From: Deltaproteobacteria bacterium
Lineage (GTDB): Bacteria; Desulfobacterota; Desulfobacteria; C00003060
Direction of reading: 5' to 3'
Assembly (NCBI GenBank): GCA_030667105.1
Contig: DAOUWN010000175.1
Span: 1-5,434 of the forward strand
DNA length: 5,434 nt
In this document: one piece after another, positions 1 to 5,434 of the stretch
How positions within the stretch are numbered: the stretch's first letter is position 1
Layout: each line of letters begins with the position of its first letter
Notes under the pieces: generated by a model
The model's input: the letters and a program-made list of their open reading frames with translations, nothing else
Databases searched by the model: none
What the model was told of the DNA's origin: nothing
Translations under genes and position numbers: made by a program

Positions 1-2
1 AC

Positions 3-146
3 CTCCTGAAACTGTTGCTCGATACTGGAGTTGTGACCATGGAACAAATCAGGGCTATTGCCGCATACTGGATCTATCAAAACGACACCCCAAAATCGTA
101 CAGGAAGGATTTTAAAATAATCTTCTCAGAAGACCCACCCAAATAG
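3..146 (+). CDS. C-terminal end of an unidentified protein (5' end outside window)
   Basis: Frame 3 is open from the left edge to a TAG at 144-146 and encodes about 47 residues. The segment has protein-like composition: a hydrophobic/amphipathic start (LLKLLLDTGVVT), a helix-like stretch with AIAAYWIYQ, then a charged tail with SYRKDF and ending SEDPPK. The other two plus frames read less like protein, and the minus strand is broken by several stops. An internal ATG at 39-41 would give only a 35-aa peptide, so this is more likely the tail of a longer gene starting to the left. It converges on the minus-strand cluster. I do not recognise the family. The call rests on composition and an open frame only. 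Confidence 0.42.
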   Translation, partial: LLKLLLDTGVVTMEQIRAIAAYWIYQNDTPKSYRKDFKIIFSEDPPK

Positions 147-204
147 GCAATGCCAAAACCCCTGTCTCGGCGGTTTCTCTACCTGTGCTTCCGTATTTCC
201 AAGA

Positions 205-390
205 CTAAGGGCTCGCCCAAAAATAACTTACCATTTTGGCATCCCAGCTTCAGGCTATCTTTGACCGATACTCATTCGCAAAACCATCGAAATAGCCTGC
301 TATTCCTGTGGTTTTGCTCAATCGGATCGGCCAAATCTAACCCAAATCTGAGCACCAATTCTGCCAAGTTATTCTTGCGCAAGCCCTAAG
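205..390. mobile_element. 186-bp full-length imperfect palindrome, MITE-like foldback element
   Basis: The outer ends are inverted copies of each other. Bases 205-229 and the reverse complement of 366-390 match at 21 of 25 positions (core AATAACTT). The centre is a second strong inverted repeat: GCAAAACCA at 278-286 pairs with TGGTTTTGC at 309-317, and inside it AATAG (291-295) pairs with CTATT (300-304) around a 4-base loop. Both repeats share the same midpoint, 297.5. The intervening arms also align partly (for example TTTGACCGAT against TTTGGCCGAT), so the whole unit folds back on itself. It carries no credible gene. Such non-autonomous elements are mobilised in trans by a transposase elsewhere. 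No clear target-site duplication is visible at the edges, so the boundaries are those of the symmetry. It fills most of the gene-free stretch 147-421; I see nothing else firm there. Confidence 0.72.
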
Positions 391-398
391 TGGGGGGT

Positions 399-410
399 GG
401 CGTTTCCGCC
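399..410 (-). terminator. small GC hairpin downstream of the TPR-like gene, possible weak terminator
   Basis: On the minus strand, shortly after the TAG at 424-422, GGCG and CGCC flank a GAAA tetraloop. The stem is only 4 bp and no T-run follows it, so a classical intrinsic terminator is not supported. Readthrough into the large palindrome, which could itself stop or stabilise the transcript, is equally possible. Confidence 0.2.
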
Positions 411-421
411 TGGCGCCGTGC

Positions 422-1678
422 CTACAAGCCTTTCCATCCAGGCAGCATCCTCGCAAATTCCTCCTGAAATGCAGGACGCTTCTGGTTAGCATTCTTCACT
501 TCCTTCGCAAACTTGTCCCATCTCTCTGGAGTTCCCATCACGTCTACCCACATATGCCGAACCTTGACCATGACCGCGGCTCTCTCGGCATACGTTTTCC
601 TGGTGTGACTTCTATTCAGGTTTCCAAGACCGGATATATAGAATGCCAGAATGTCTTCCGGATACTTCCCCTCAAGTTTTGCCGCCACTTTGAGCACGTC
701 ATTTCCACCGAAGCGTGTGTCCGGGTAGCGCGTCCTTGTCAGGATCTTTATGGCCTGTCCGTATTCCTTACGGACCATGTGGATTTTTAACCTTTCATCT
801 TCCCATGCCTTTTCCAATTTCTTTAGAATTCGGGCTTCGTAAGTCGCCCATTCCTTTCTATTACAGATCTTTTTGAAAGCCCTGTATTTCTCCACGGTCA
901 ATCCATCTGTGGCCTGTGCGAACTGAAGTTCCAGGTATTGTGAGCGGTTTCCTGACTCCTCGGCACGTTTTGCCAGAAAAGAACGCAGCTCATCCATCCT
1001 GCCTGTGGCTTTCTTGAGGCCCTGCCTGGCGGTATCAATGGCTTTATGCTTGTCGCCAGTCTCCCAATAGAAGGTTGCAAGGTCATGATAGTCTGCCCCA
1101 TATTTCATTCTTAAGGAACGCAACTTCAGATACTTCTCATGATCACCAATTCTTCGATAGATACGCCGTGCATGGTCTATGGGCCAGTCCCGCCCGACAG
1201 CCTCAAAGTGCTTGGCCAGATCACGGAGGTCATCTTCATCGTAGCAGGCGGCATAGGCGACCTCGTAAAGAGCATCGTCCATGCCTGCATTTCCACTTTC
1301 GATGTAAGGGAGGACTTCATCCAGAATTTCTCGGCGGTAATCATGGTGGACCCTTTCTGCCCGTAGCTTCTCGGACAACTGGTAGAGAAGTTCGCCAACA
1401 TGATTCTCAGTTGCATAATCCCCGCCGCCGTATTCGTCCAGTTCAGATAGATCCGGCTCAAGTTCCATCCAGAGGGCGAACATGGCCTCACCGCCGGAAA
1501 CGGCCTCCTCATCAGGAGTCAACATTACATGCTCTTTGAGATATTCGAAACATTCACGGCGGATTTCCGGTCGGGCAAGAGCAAGTCTATTGACGAGCTT
1601 ACCCAGAATCTCGGAGTCAGCAGTCGTGACAAGTTCTTCAAGAGGGTCTTTTCGTTTCTTCTTTTTCTTTGAGCTCAT
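422..1678 (-). CDS. TPR-like alpha-helical protein related to the C-terminal part of SWIM zinc-finger proteins
   Basis: This is a 418-aa, highly charged, helical protein with no signal peptide or membrane segment, so probably cytosolic. Residues 4-10 form a basic patch (KKKKKRK). They are followed by a region with PEIRRECFEYLKEH and an acidic, glycine-rich turn (ELDEYGGGDYATENH, about 79-93). Residues ~170-290 read as TPR-like helical pairs: ARRIYRRIGDHEKYLKLR, then DLATFYWETGDKHKAI, then LRSFLAKRAEESGN. From memory these helical repeats resemble the C-terminal region of bacterial SWIM-domain proteins. The CxCx(n)CxH SWIM motif is absent, so no function can be given beyond a likely scaffold or protein-interaction role. 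The open frame reaches a TTG at 1708, but the ATG at 1678 is preferred: the basic N-terminus begins there and AGAGGA lies about 11-12 bases upstream. It is the last gene of the cluster, 58 bp after the preceding stop. Confidence 0.85.
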   Translation of the reverse strand: MSSKKKKKRKDPLEELVTTADSEILGKLVNRLALARPEIRRECFEYLKEHVMLTPDEEAVSGGEAMFALWMELEPDLSELDEYGGGDYATENHVGELLYQLSEKLRAERVHHDYRREILDEVLPYIESGNAGMDDALYEVAYAACYDEDDLRDLAKHFEAVGRDWPIDHARRIYRRIGDHEKYLKLRSLRMKYGADYHDLATFYWETGDKHKAIDTARQGLKKATGRMDELRSFLAKRAEESGNRSQYLELQFAQATDGLTVEKYRAFKKICNRKEWATYEARILKKLEKAWEDERLKIHMVRKEYGQAIKILTRTRYPDTRFGGNDVLKVAAKLEGKYPEDILAFYISGLGNLNRSHTRKTYAERAAVMVKVRHMWVDVMGTPERWDKFAKEVKNANQKRPAFQEEFARMLPGWKGL

Positions 1679-1736
1679 GGTCAGTCTGTTCCTCTTTTTC
1701 TCCGACAAGGATCCCCGCTCAACACGTACAACAAGG

Positions 1737-1961
1737 TCAGAATTGGTAACCCTTGCCCACCCAGTAGTGCCAATCCTCTACGGCCTGTTGTGTCTGTTTG
1801 TCCGTCGTAATTGCCTCTACTTCTTCCCCCACACTTAACGGTGAGACGTGCCTCTTCCGAATGCAACGGGCCTTAAAAGGGAAACGGAGTGTCTCTTCAA
1901 GGTAATAATACCAGCCCATTGCCCGTTCATCCTCGTTATAGTCATCAACAATAATTTCCAT
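1737..1961 (-). CDS. small 'calcium-binding protein' family member, internally shortened
   Basis: The product is 74 aa and begins MEIIVDDYNEDERAMGWYYY. The opening half (MGWYYYLE, then FPFKARC, then SPLSVGEEVEA) and the last ~20 residues (QQAVEDWHYWVGKGY) match, from memory, a family of about 105-115 aa commonly annotated as calcium-binding protein; its biochemical role is poorly defined. Roughly 30-40 residues that normally lie between these halves are missing, and the join falls near residues 50-54 without breaking the frame. The ATG at 1961 is preferred over an upstream in-frame start at 1988. It matches the family N-terminus, GGAAAG lies 7 bases upstream, and it overlaps the stop of the preceding gene (TAATG). 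Translation is therefore probably coupled to the cysteine-rich gene. Whether the shortened protein folds is unknown. Confidence 0.72.
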   Translation of the reverse strand: MEIIVDDYNEDERAMGWYYYLEETLRFPFKARCIRKRHVSPLSVGEEVEAITTDKQTQQAVEDWHYWVGKGYQF

Positions 1962-2146
1962 TATAGCGCTTTCCGGAAAGCCTGACACTGAAAGTCCGCC
2001 TTATCCTGTACGCACCGGTTCAGATCACACAACATGGCTTCCGGGAACTCCAACTCATGGCAGATATCACAGTTGCTATGAGTCTTTGAGACCTTTAATT
2101 TGGCACATTCCCGGCATTTTTGTGGCAGTTCATTTGAATCGGACAT
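1961..2146 (-). CDS. 61-aa cysteine-rich protein, possible zinc-binding
   Basis: This small soluble protein has seven cysteines (11, 14, 26, 29, 40, 45, 54). They include two CxxC pairs, CREC and CDIC, the second followed by a histidine. This spacing suits binding of one or two zinc ions, but metal binding is inferred from the motif only. The remainder includes LCDLNRC and DFQCQAF. I do not recognise a named family with confidence. An in-frame TGA lies three codons upstream, so the ATG at 2146 is the earliest possible ATG start; the upstream GGAAGTGAAGAG is a weak, distant ribosome-binding candidate. The stop TAA shares a base with the ATG of the next gene, so the two are probably co-translated and may act together. 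It follows the hairpin element and the methylase remnant. Confidence 0.68.
   Translation of the reverse strand: MSDSNELPQKCRECAKLKVSKTHSNCDICHELEFPEAMLCDLNRCVQDKADFQCQAFRKAL
1969..1974 (-). promoter_or_regulatory. ribosome binding site deciding the start of the small calcium-binding-type gene
   Basis: GGAAAG on the minus strand lies 7 bases before the ATG at 1961. Together with the TAATG stop/start overlap, it favours 1961 over the upstream in-frame start at 1988, which would give a nine-residue extension lacking family resemblance. Confidence 0.5.
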
Positions 2147-2225
2147 TTTCGATCACTCTTCACTTCCATCCTAAGTTTCATATTAATTTCTTGGAATTTA
2201 TTGAAGCAGTCTGAAAGCGGGGGTA

Positions 2226-2294
2226 GAGTCAGGGAAACAGCCTGTACACATTTGACAACGTGGTTGTTGTCTGTCAAGCGTGTAGCCCTGACTC
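2226..2294. repeat. 69-bp nested inverted repeat, REP/REPIN- or MITE-like element
   Basis: GAGTCAGGG (2226-2234) and CCCTGACTC (2286-2294) are perfect inverted ends. Inside, TACACATTTGACA (2245-2257) pairs with TGTCAAGCGTGTA (2272-2284) at 11 of 13 positions. Overlapping its inner end, GACAAC (2254-2259) pairs perfectly with GTTGTC (2266-2271) around a 6-base loop. The left arm carries about ten extra bases (near AAACAGCCTG, 2235-2244) that the right arm lacks, which would form a bulge. From memory, the GTCAGG...TTGACA layout recalls REP-type palindromes mobilised by REP-associated tyrosine transposases, but that match is unverified. The element begins where the methylase remnant ends and supplies its stop codon, which suggests it marks the truncation point. 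The remaining bases 2147-2225 show no gene. Confidence 0.68.
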
Positions 2295-2483
2295 CCAAAG
2301 CCACCCTTGCGCGGAAAGCAGGTTTGTCAATCTCTCGATCTTCTGAAGAGGCATAGCGCAACCGGCGATGTCTACTGTTCGCCGATTTCCGTACGCGTCG
2401 TACTTGCCCTCCCAAATCAATTCCGTCTTCATCTGCGAAAGGGGGTGCGGGCTGTCCAGTCCCCAGCGGATTTTGTCTGTCAT
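2274..2483 (-). pseudogene. N-terminal remnant of a Mod-like site-specific DNA methyltransferase
   Basis: The open frame gives 69 aa. Residues ~18-50 (MKTELIWEGKYDAYGNRR, then AMPLQKIE) resemble, from memory, the extreme N-terminus of large type III Mod-like or related site-specific DNA methyltransferases, which typically continue 'IETIDEPR'. No methylase catalytic motif is present, because those domains lie downstream and are missing. After QKIE the reading changes character, while the alternate frame reads EIDKPAF. This suggests a one-base loss in the GAGAGA run near 2331-2337. The frame then ends at a TGA inside the 69-bp hairpin element. A good start signal survives: GGAG lies 7 bases before the ATG at 2483, and the gene starts 36 bp after the PIN stop in the same orientation. 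It therefore was, or is, part of the methylase-PIN operon. Alternatively it is a short functional peptide, which I think is less likely. Confidence 0.6.
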
Positions 2484-2490
2484 GTGGTTT

Positions 2491-2494
2491 CTCC
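2491..2494 (-). promoter_or_regulatory. Shine-Dalgarno site of the methylase remnant
   Basis: GGAG on the minus strand, 7 bases upstream of the ATG at 2483. It supports that ATG as a genuine original start and argues against the longer overlapping frame that begins at 2529. Confidence 0.5.
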
Positions 2495-2519
2495 AGATAT
2501 GAGCGGCGCAAATAGGTTT

Positions 2520-3029
2520 CTATTTCCATCTTGCGATTTTAAGGGGATAGTCCAGATTCTCTGATACTTCAGCAAGTCGTTGCATGTAGTCGTCGGTGAC
2601 CAGTATCAAATCGTATTGAATGGCCTGTGCTGCTATCCAGATATCATTCTCCTGGACACCAAGTTCCTTGGCGCTCGTTCGGTCAATAAGGTTTTCCGGC
2701 CATTTTACAGTTAGCCTGCCTCGGCAATCTCTTGGTGAAAACATCTTGAACAGTTCTGCTCGTAAATCCGAACAGGGACCAATGGTATGTTTATCAATAT
2801 CAAGTATAAGAGGATGGTTCGACATTTCGCGCCTGACTTGATTCTGACTATCTATATCCATCTTTGGGGTTATCTTCAGCCCGTATTCTATTTCTGCCAG
2901 GACAACAGTGGAGAGCCAAACGGGGGAATGAGAGACGCCTGAGAAAAAAGCTTTGACAGTATTATGTTCAGGATGCCGTGCATTCCAAAAAACACTGACG
3001 GCATTAGTATCAAAAAGGTATCCGTCCAT
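2520..3029 (-). CDS. PIN-domain ribonuclease-like protein (VapC-like)
   Basis: This 169-aa protein has the acidic residues of a PIN active site: D7 in the opening FDTNAVS, E46 in AEIEYG, D129 in ENDIWIAAQA, and D146/D147 in LVTDDYM. PIN domains are metal-dependent nucleases, mostly RNases; VapC toxins are the best-known group. It is longer than a typical VapC (about 130-140 aa). The extra length lies between ~90 and 125 (around FSPRDCRGRLTVKWPENLIDR), before the third acidic motif. No VapB-like antitoxin gene adjoins it. Instead its ATG overlaps the stop of the DNA methyltransferase (TGATG), with AAGG 8 bases upstream, so it is translationally coupled to that enzyme. It could be the nuclease partner of the methylase in a defence system, an orphan toxin, or a toxin held in check by the methylase; the sequence does not decide. 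All catalytic residues are intact. Confidence 0.86.
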   Translation of the reverse strand: MDGYLFDTNAVSVFWNARHPEHNTVKAFFSGVSHSPVWLSTVVLAEIEYGLKITPKMDIDSQNQVRREMSNHPLILDIDKHTIGPCSDLRAELFKMFSPRDCRGRLTVKWPENLIDRTSAKELGVQENDIWIAAQAIQYDLILVTDDYMQRLAEVSENLDYPLKIARWK

Positions 3030-5434
3030 CAGGATTGCCTTGCCTCGATATCCATAAAAAACTTATGCATTTCTTCGGAATCAAAAGGTGTTATTCTTTT
3101 CAGCAGCTCTCCGGCGGTTGCTTGTTTCAAATCCATTTCAAGATATTTGTGCAATGGAATGCAGGGAGTAAAATCCTCGGGATAATAGTCGGGAAAATCA
3201 AATGGAACTGGTCGAGGATATTCCCTGAAAAAGTCAAGCAACTTTCGTTCAAGTCTTGGAGGGAGGTCGTAAGCTTTCAGGATCAAGGCGTCAATCTCTA
3301 TGAGTGTTTCAATGCATAGTTCGATGATGTCTTCTTCAGGCGAACGTTCTCTAAATCCCAACCTAATTTGGGCATATTGTTTGACAAGGGTCGTGATTCT
3401 TCCCATGTTCACAGCTGTAGGAAATGGCGTGGGAATTCCTCCTAATGTGTTGATTGTGTTATCACGCCCATATCCTTTGGAATAAATCGCGGCATTTGCC
3501 AAAGGAGAGTTAATAAGAGCTGAAAGCAACTCAATATTCATATTGCTCTTCGGCCAAATTCCCAAGAAATTCTGATAATAAGCGAGACCACTTGAGTCTG
3601 GGAAACCAACAATCCGCCAGAGACCACGGCTTATTCTTCGGCTATTGGCGATCACCTTTGGTTTATCCCATGGAAGTGTGTGTGCAGTCGTTCGACGATA
3701 TTGCTCATCCATATTCAAATACACAAATTTCTGGGCATAGTAAGGCTCTATCTTCCCTGGAACTTTATCGAGTCCTTTCATAAATCCGGGCTTTGGAGCA
3801 GATGATATCAGAGTGCCTCTGTTTTCTCTGAGTGGAATATTCCATTCAATCCCCCTATGAATTTCGGCTACGTCTCTTAACTGTGGGTTATCCTTGAGGT
3901 AATCCCAAATCGCTGAAAGGGGAGGATTCCAAAGAGGGGTAGAGTAAGTATCCGCAGCTCGGTCGATGACTTTGACAATTCCCTCAGGCAAGTGTCCTCC
4001 CTGAAGAAAAGGTTCCCTTTCGTTCTCGTGTATCCAAAACGTTCGAGTGAAAACAGTTGTCTTGGTCGCCTTATTGTGTTCTGAGGCCAGAACCAACATG
4101 GTTTCTTGATCGGAATGTGCGAAGACCCGATCAGGTAGAGCCACGGTCTCCACGTGTTTATACGTGCGGGCAATGCGATCCTGAAGGTCTCCATATCTAC
4201 CTCCAACGATAGCAGACTTTGGCAACACGAACCCGAGCATTTCCGGAGGATATTCCAGAACCCTTCGCAGAATTTCATAAGGCTTATGAGTGCTCAAGAT
4301 TTTGTCGCCGTAGCGATTTCTTTCTTGCAGAGTGAAATCTTCAAATGGGGGATTGCAAAGGACGATTTGCGAGGTTTTTGATTGCCTTTCCAGAATATCA
4401 GTGCCGAAGATATCTTGAGATACGATTTGCCATCCATCTTGATTCGGATAATCGGCTAACATCAGAGACAACCAACACACCTCAGCGGCAAAGGTGTCAA
4501 CCTCTATGGCGGTTAATCGATCTTTCAGGTACTTGTGTCTTTGCTGGTCAGTCCATGAAGGAGGCAATAACTCCCGTAGCCGACGCAGGGCAGCAACCAA
4601 AAAGACTCCATGGCCTGCACAAGGCTCCAGAACGTGACGTTTACCCTGAGGGAGTGATTCAAAAGGAAGGTGGTCTACAATGAACTCGGCTACGTTGGAC
4701 GGCGTACTGTGTATGCCAAATTCTTTCCGGGTTTCCTTTCGTATCAAAGTATTTTCATAAATGAAGGCCAAATCTTCCACAGAAAGGTTTTGAAAATTGA
4801 AGGCGGCCCGAAACCTGTCCCAAATAATCTGCCGCGTGTTCGGCTCCTCAAGTATCCGTTGCGTCTCCGGAGTTGCGAATCCGTAAAACTTTTGGATCGC
4901 ATCTATGATGGTATTTGCATTATTAGCAGACCAATCGCCGGGGTGTTTCCTATCGTCAAAAATCTTGGCTGCAAGGAAACGAAAAACCAGCCGAAAAAGC
5001 AAAGCTTCATCAGGCTTGACACCAGAGGTATTGCTTTCATAAGTAATGATGGCTTCGTGGAGTATATCCCTCAACAGGCGATCCAACTTATCATGGATCA
5101 TGCCCTTCAAAGCAGGCAGAAGACCTATATCAACAAAATCGAGCTGAATTGCCCCTTCAAACGGCGTAATGGCTTTGGCACGAAAAATTGCCTGAGGACT
5201 CCATGTATTACTGTTAGCCTGAAACGCTCGGTGGATATCTCTGGCATGGATGGTTTCCAAAAACACGGCTCTGCCCGTGGATTCGATGAGATACCGGTCG
5301 ATACGATCATGAAACGCCTCAAAAAACATGGGGGCGCCCAGACTTTGGTAGCCTGAAACATGGGGTGTTCCCGACTGTCCATTTGCAGTCAATACACCGA
5401 TGCACGCATTGCGGTAGGATGGCGGCCATTGAGC
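3029..5434 (-). CDS. N6-adenine DNA methyltransferase with C-terminal target-recognition region (5' end outside window)
   Basis: This enzyme would transfer a methyl group from S-adenosylmethionine to adenine in a specific DNA sequence. Numbering from the TTG at 5392 (787 aa), the features are: a helical N-terminal region (~1-210); motif X-like GIHSTPSNVAEF (226-237); SAM-binding motif I LEPCAGHGVF (255-264); the acidic IEVD (296-299); catalytic motif IV NPPF (347-350) in LCNPPFEDF; and GFVLPKS (387-393). Beyond ~500 lies a specificity-type region beginning DVAEIHRGIEWN and ending in a conserved NSPLANAA...IPTPFP block. This fused M-plus-S layout resembles type IIG or Eco57I-like enzymes, but I see no PD-(D/E)xK nuclease motif. 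The TTG lacks a ribosome-binding site, and the frame stays open for 14 more codons to the window edge, so the true start is probably outside. Its TGA overlaps the PIN gene start. The visible catalytic motifs are intact. Confidence 0.9.
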   Translation of the reverse strand, partial: AQWPPSYRNACIGVLTANGQSGTPHVSGYQSLGAPMFFEAFHDRIDRYLIESTGRAVFLETIHARDIHRAFQANSNTWSPQAIFRAKAITPFEGAIQLDFVDIGLLPALKGMIHDKLDRLLRDILHEAIITYESNTSGVKPDEALLFRLVFRFLAAKIFDDRKHPGDWSANNANTIIDAIQKFYGFATPETQRILEEPNTRQIIWDRFRAAFNFQNLSVEDLAFIYENTLIRKETRKEFGIHSTPSNVAEFIVDHLPFESLPQGKRHVLEPCAGHGVFLVAALRRLRELLPPSWTDQQRHKYLKDRLTAIEVDTFAAEVCWLSLMLADYPNQDGWQIVSQDIFGTDILERQSKTSQIVLCNPPFEDFTLQERNRYGDKILSTHKPYEILRRVLEYPPEMLGFVLPKSAIVGGRYGDLQDRIARTYKHVETVALPDRVFAHSDQETMLVLASEHNKATKTTVFTRTFWIHENEREPFLQGGHLPEGIVKVIDRAADTYSTPLWNPPLSAIWDYLKDNPQLRDVAEIHRGIEWNIPLRENRGTLISSAPKPGFMKGLDKVPGKIEPYYAQKFVYLNMDEQYRRTTAHTLPWDKPKVIANSRRISRGLWRIVGFPDSSGLAYYQNFLGIWPKSNMNIELLSALINSPLANAAIYSKGYGRDNTINTLGGIPTPFPTAVNMGRITTLVKQYAQIRLGFRERSPEEDIIELCIETLIEIDALILKAYDLPPRLERKLLDFFREYPRPVPFDFPDYYPEDFTPCIPLHKYLEMDLKQATAGELLKRITPFDSEEMHKFFMDIEARQS

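Noticed and set aside
150..389. 79-aa plus-strand open frame
   Set aside because: It lies almost wholly across the 186-bp palindrome, has low-complexity S/N/L-rich composition and no ribosome-binding site. It is a by-product of the repeat.
1075..1539. 154-aa plus-strand open frame rich in H, R and P
   Set aside because: It is antisense to the TPR-like gene with composition typical of a shadow frame.
1679..1736. Terminator or promoter in the 58-bp gap before the TPR-like gene
   Set aside because: I found no stable stem followed by T's and no clear -35/-10 pair; it reads as an ordinary operon spacer.
2160..2290. Promoter for the left-hand genes, with TTGACA inside the hairpin and AT-rich AATTAATATG downstream
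   Set aside because: No -10 box stands at 16-18 bases from TTGACA, and the AT-rich stretch lacks a convincing -35. The TTGACA is explained by the repeat's symmetry.
2095..2529. 144-aa minus-strand open frame starting just after the PIN gene
   Set aside because: It overlaps the better-supported 2483 start with its Shine-Dalgarno, passes through the hairpin element and runs into the cysteine-rich gene in another frame. Only the EIDKP stretch seems meaningful, as the shifted continuation of the methylase remnant.
2520..3100. A VapBC toxin-antitoxin pair
   Set aside because: There is no antitoxin gene before the PIN gene, since the methylase abuts it. The sequence after it encodes a methylase-like N-terminus, not a DNA-binding antitoxin.
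4670..5356. 228-aa plus-strand open frame
   Set aside because: It is antisense to the methylase, has no recognisable motif, and its opposite strand shows clear protein conservation features. It is a shadow frame.
1..5434. CRISPR array, tRNA/rRNA genes or an intact transposase
   Set aside because: I saw no regularly spaced direct repeats, no recognisable RNA-gene motifs and no transposase-like protein in any frame.

Overview
The window holds one long minus-strand gene cluster. It is flanked on the left by a short piece of a plus-strand gene and a large palindromic element. Only the right-hand gene (cut by the window edge) and the far-left fragment are incomplete because of the window itself. 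No rRNA, tRNA, CRISPR array or intact transposase gene is visible. Moderate GC, a 'calcium-binding'-type small protein family and REP-like palindromes would suit a Desulfobacterota (deltaproteobacterial) or similar anaerobe. That assignment is a recollection-based inference, not proof.

Read in the direction of transcription (right to left), the cluster is as follows. (1) A large N6-adenine DNA methyltransferase with a fused target-recognition region, open at the window edge. (2) A PIN-domain nuclease whose ATG overlaps the methylase stop (TGATG). (3) The first ~50 codons of what looks like a second, Mod-like site-specific DNA methyltransferase, which then decays through a probable frameshift into a 69-bp hairpin element. 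(4) A 61-aa seven-cysteine protein. (5) A shortened member of a small family usually annotated 'calcium-binding protein', coupled to (4) by TAATG. (6) A 418-aa alpha-helical, TPR-like protein resembling the C-terminal part of SWIM zinc-finger proteins but without a SWIM motif.

To the left, 147-421 is non-coding and is dominated by a 186-bp imperfect palindrome (205-390) centred at 297.5. It looks like a MITE-like foldback element between two convergent genes. The extreme left (3-146) encodes the C-terminal end of an unidentified plus-strand protein.

The right half reads as a DNA-modification/defence locus. A methylase and a PIN nuclease are translationally coupled, no ordinary restriction endonuclease or VapB-type antitoxin lies between them, and the remnant of a second methylase follows. 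The left half looks like accessory genes in various states of decay. The most interesting points are the methylase-PIN pair, the two different palindromic elements, and the adjacent truncated genes. All family assignments come from motifs and memory, not from a search.
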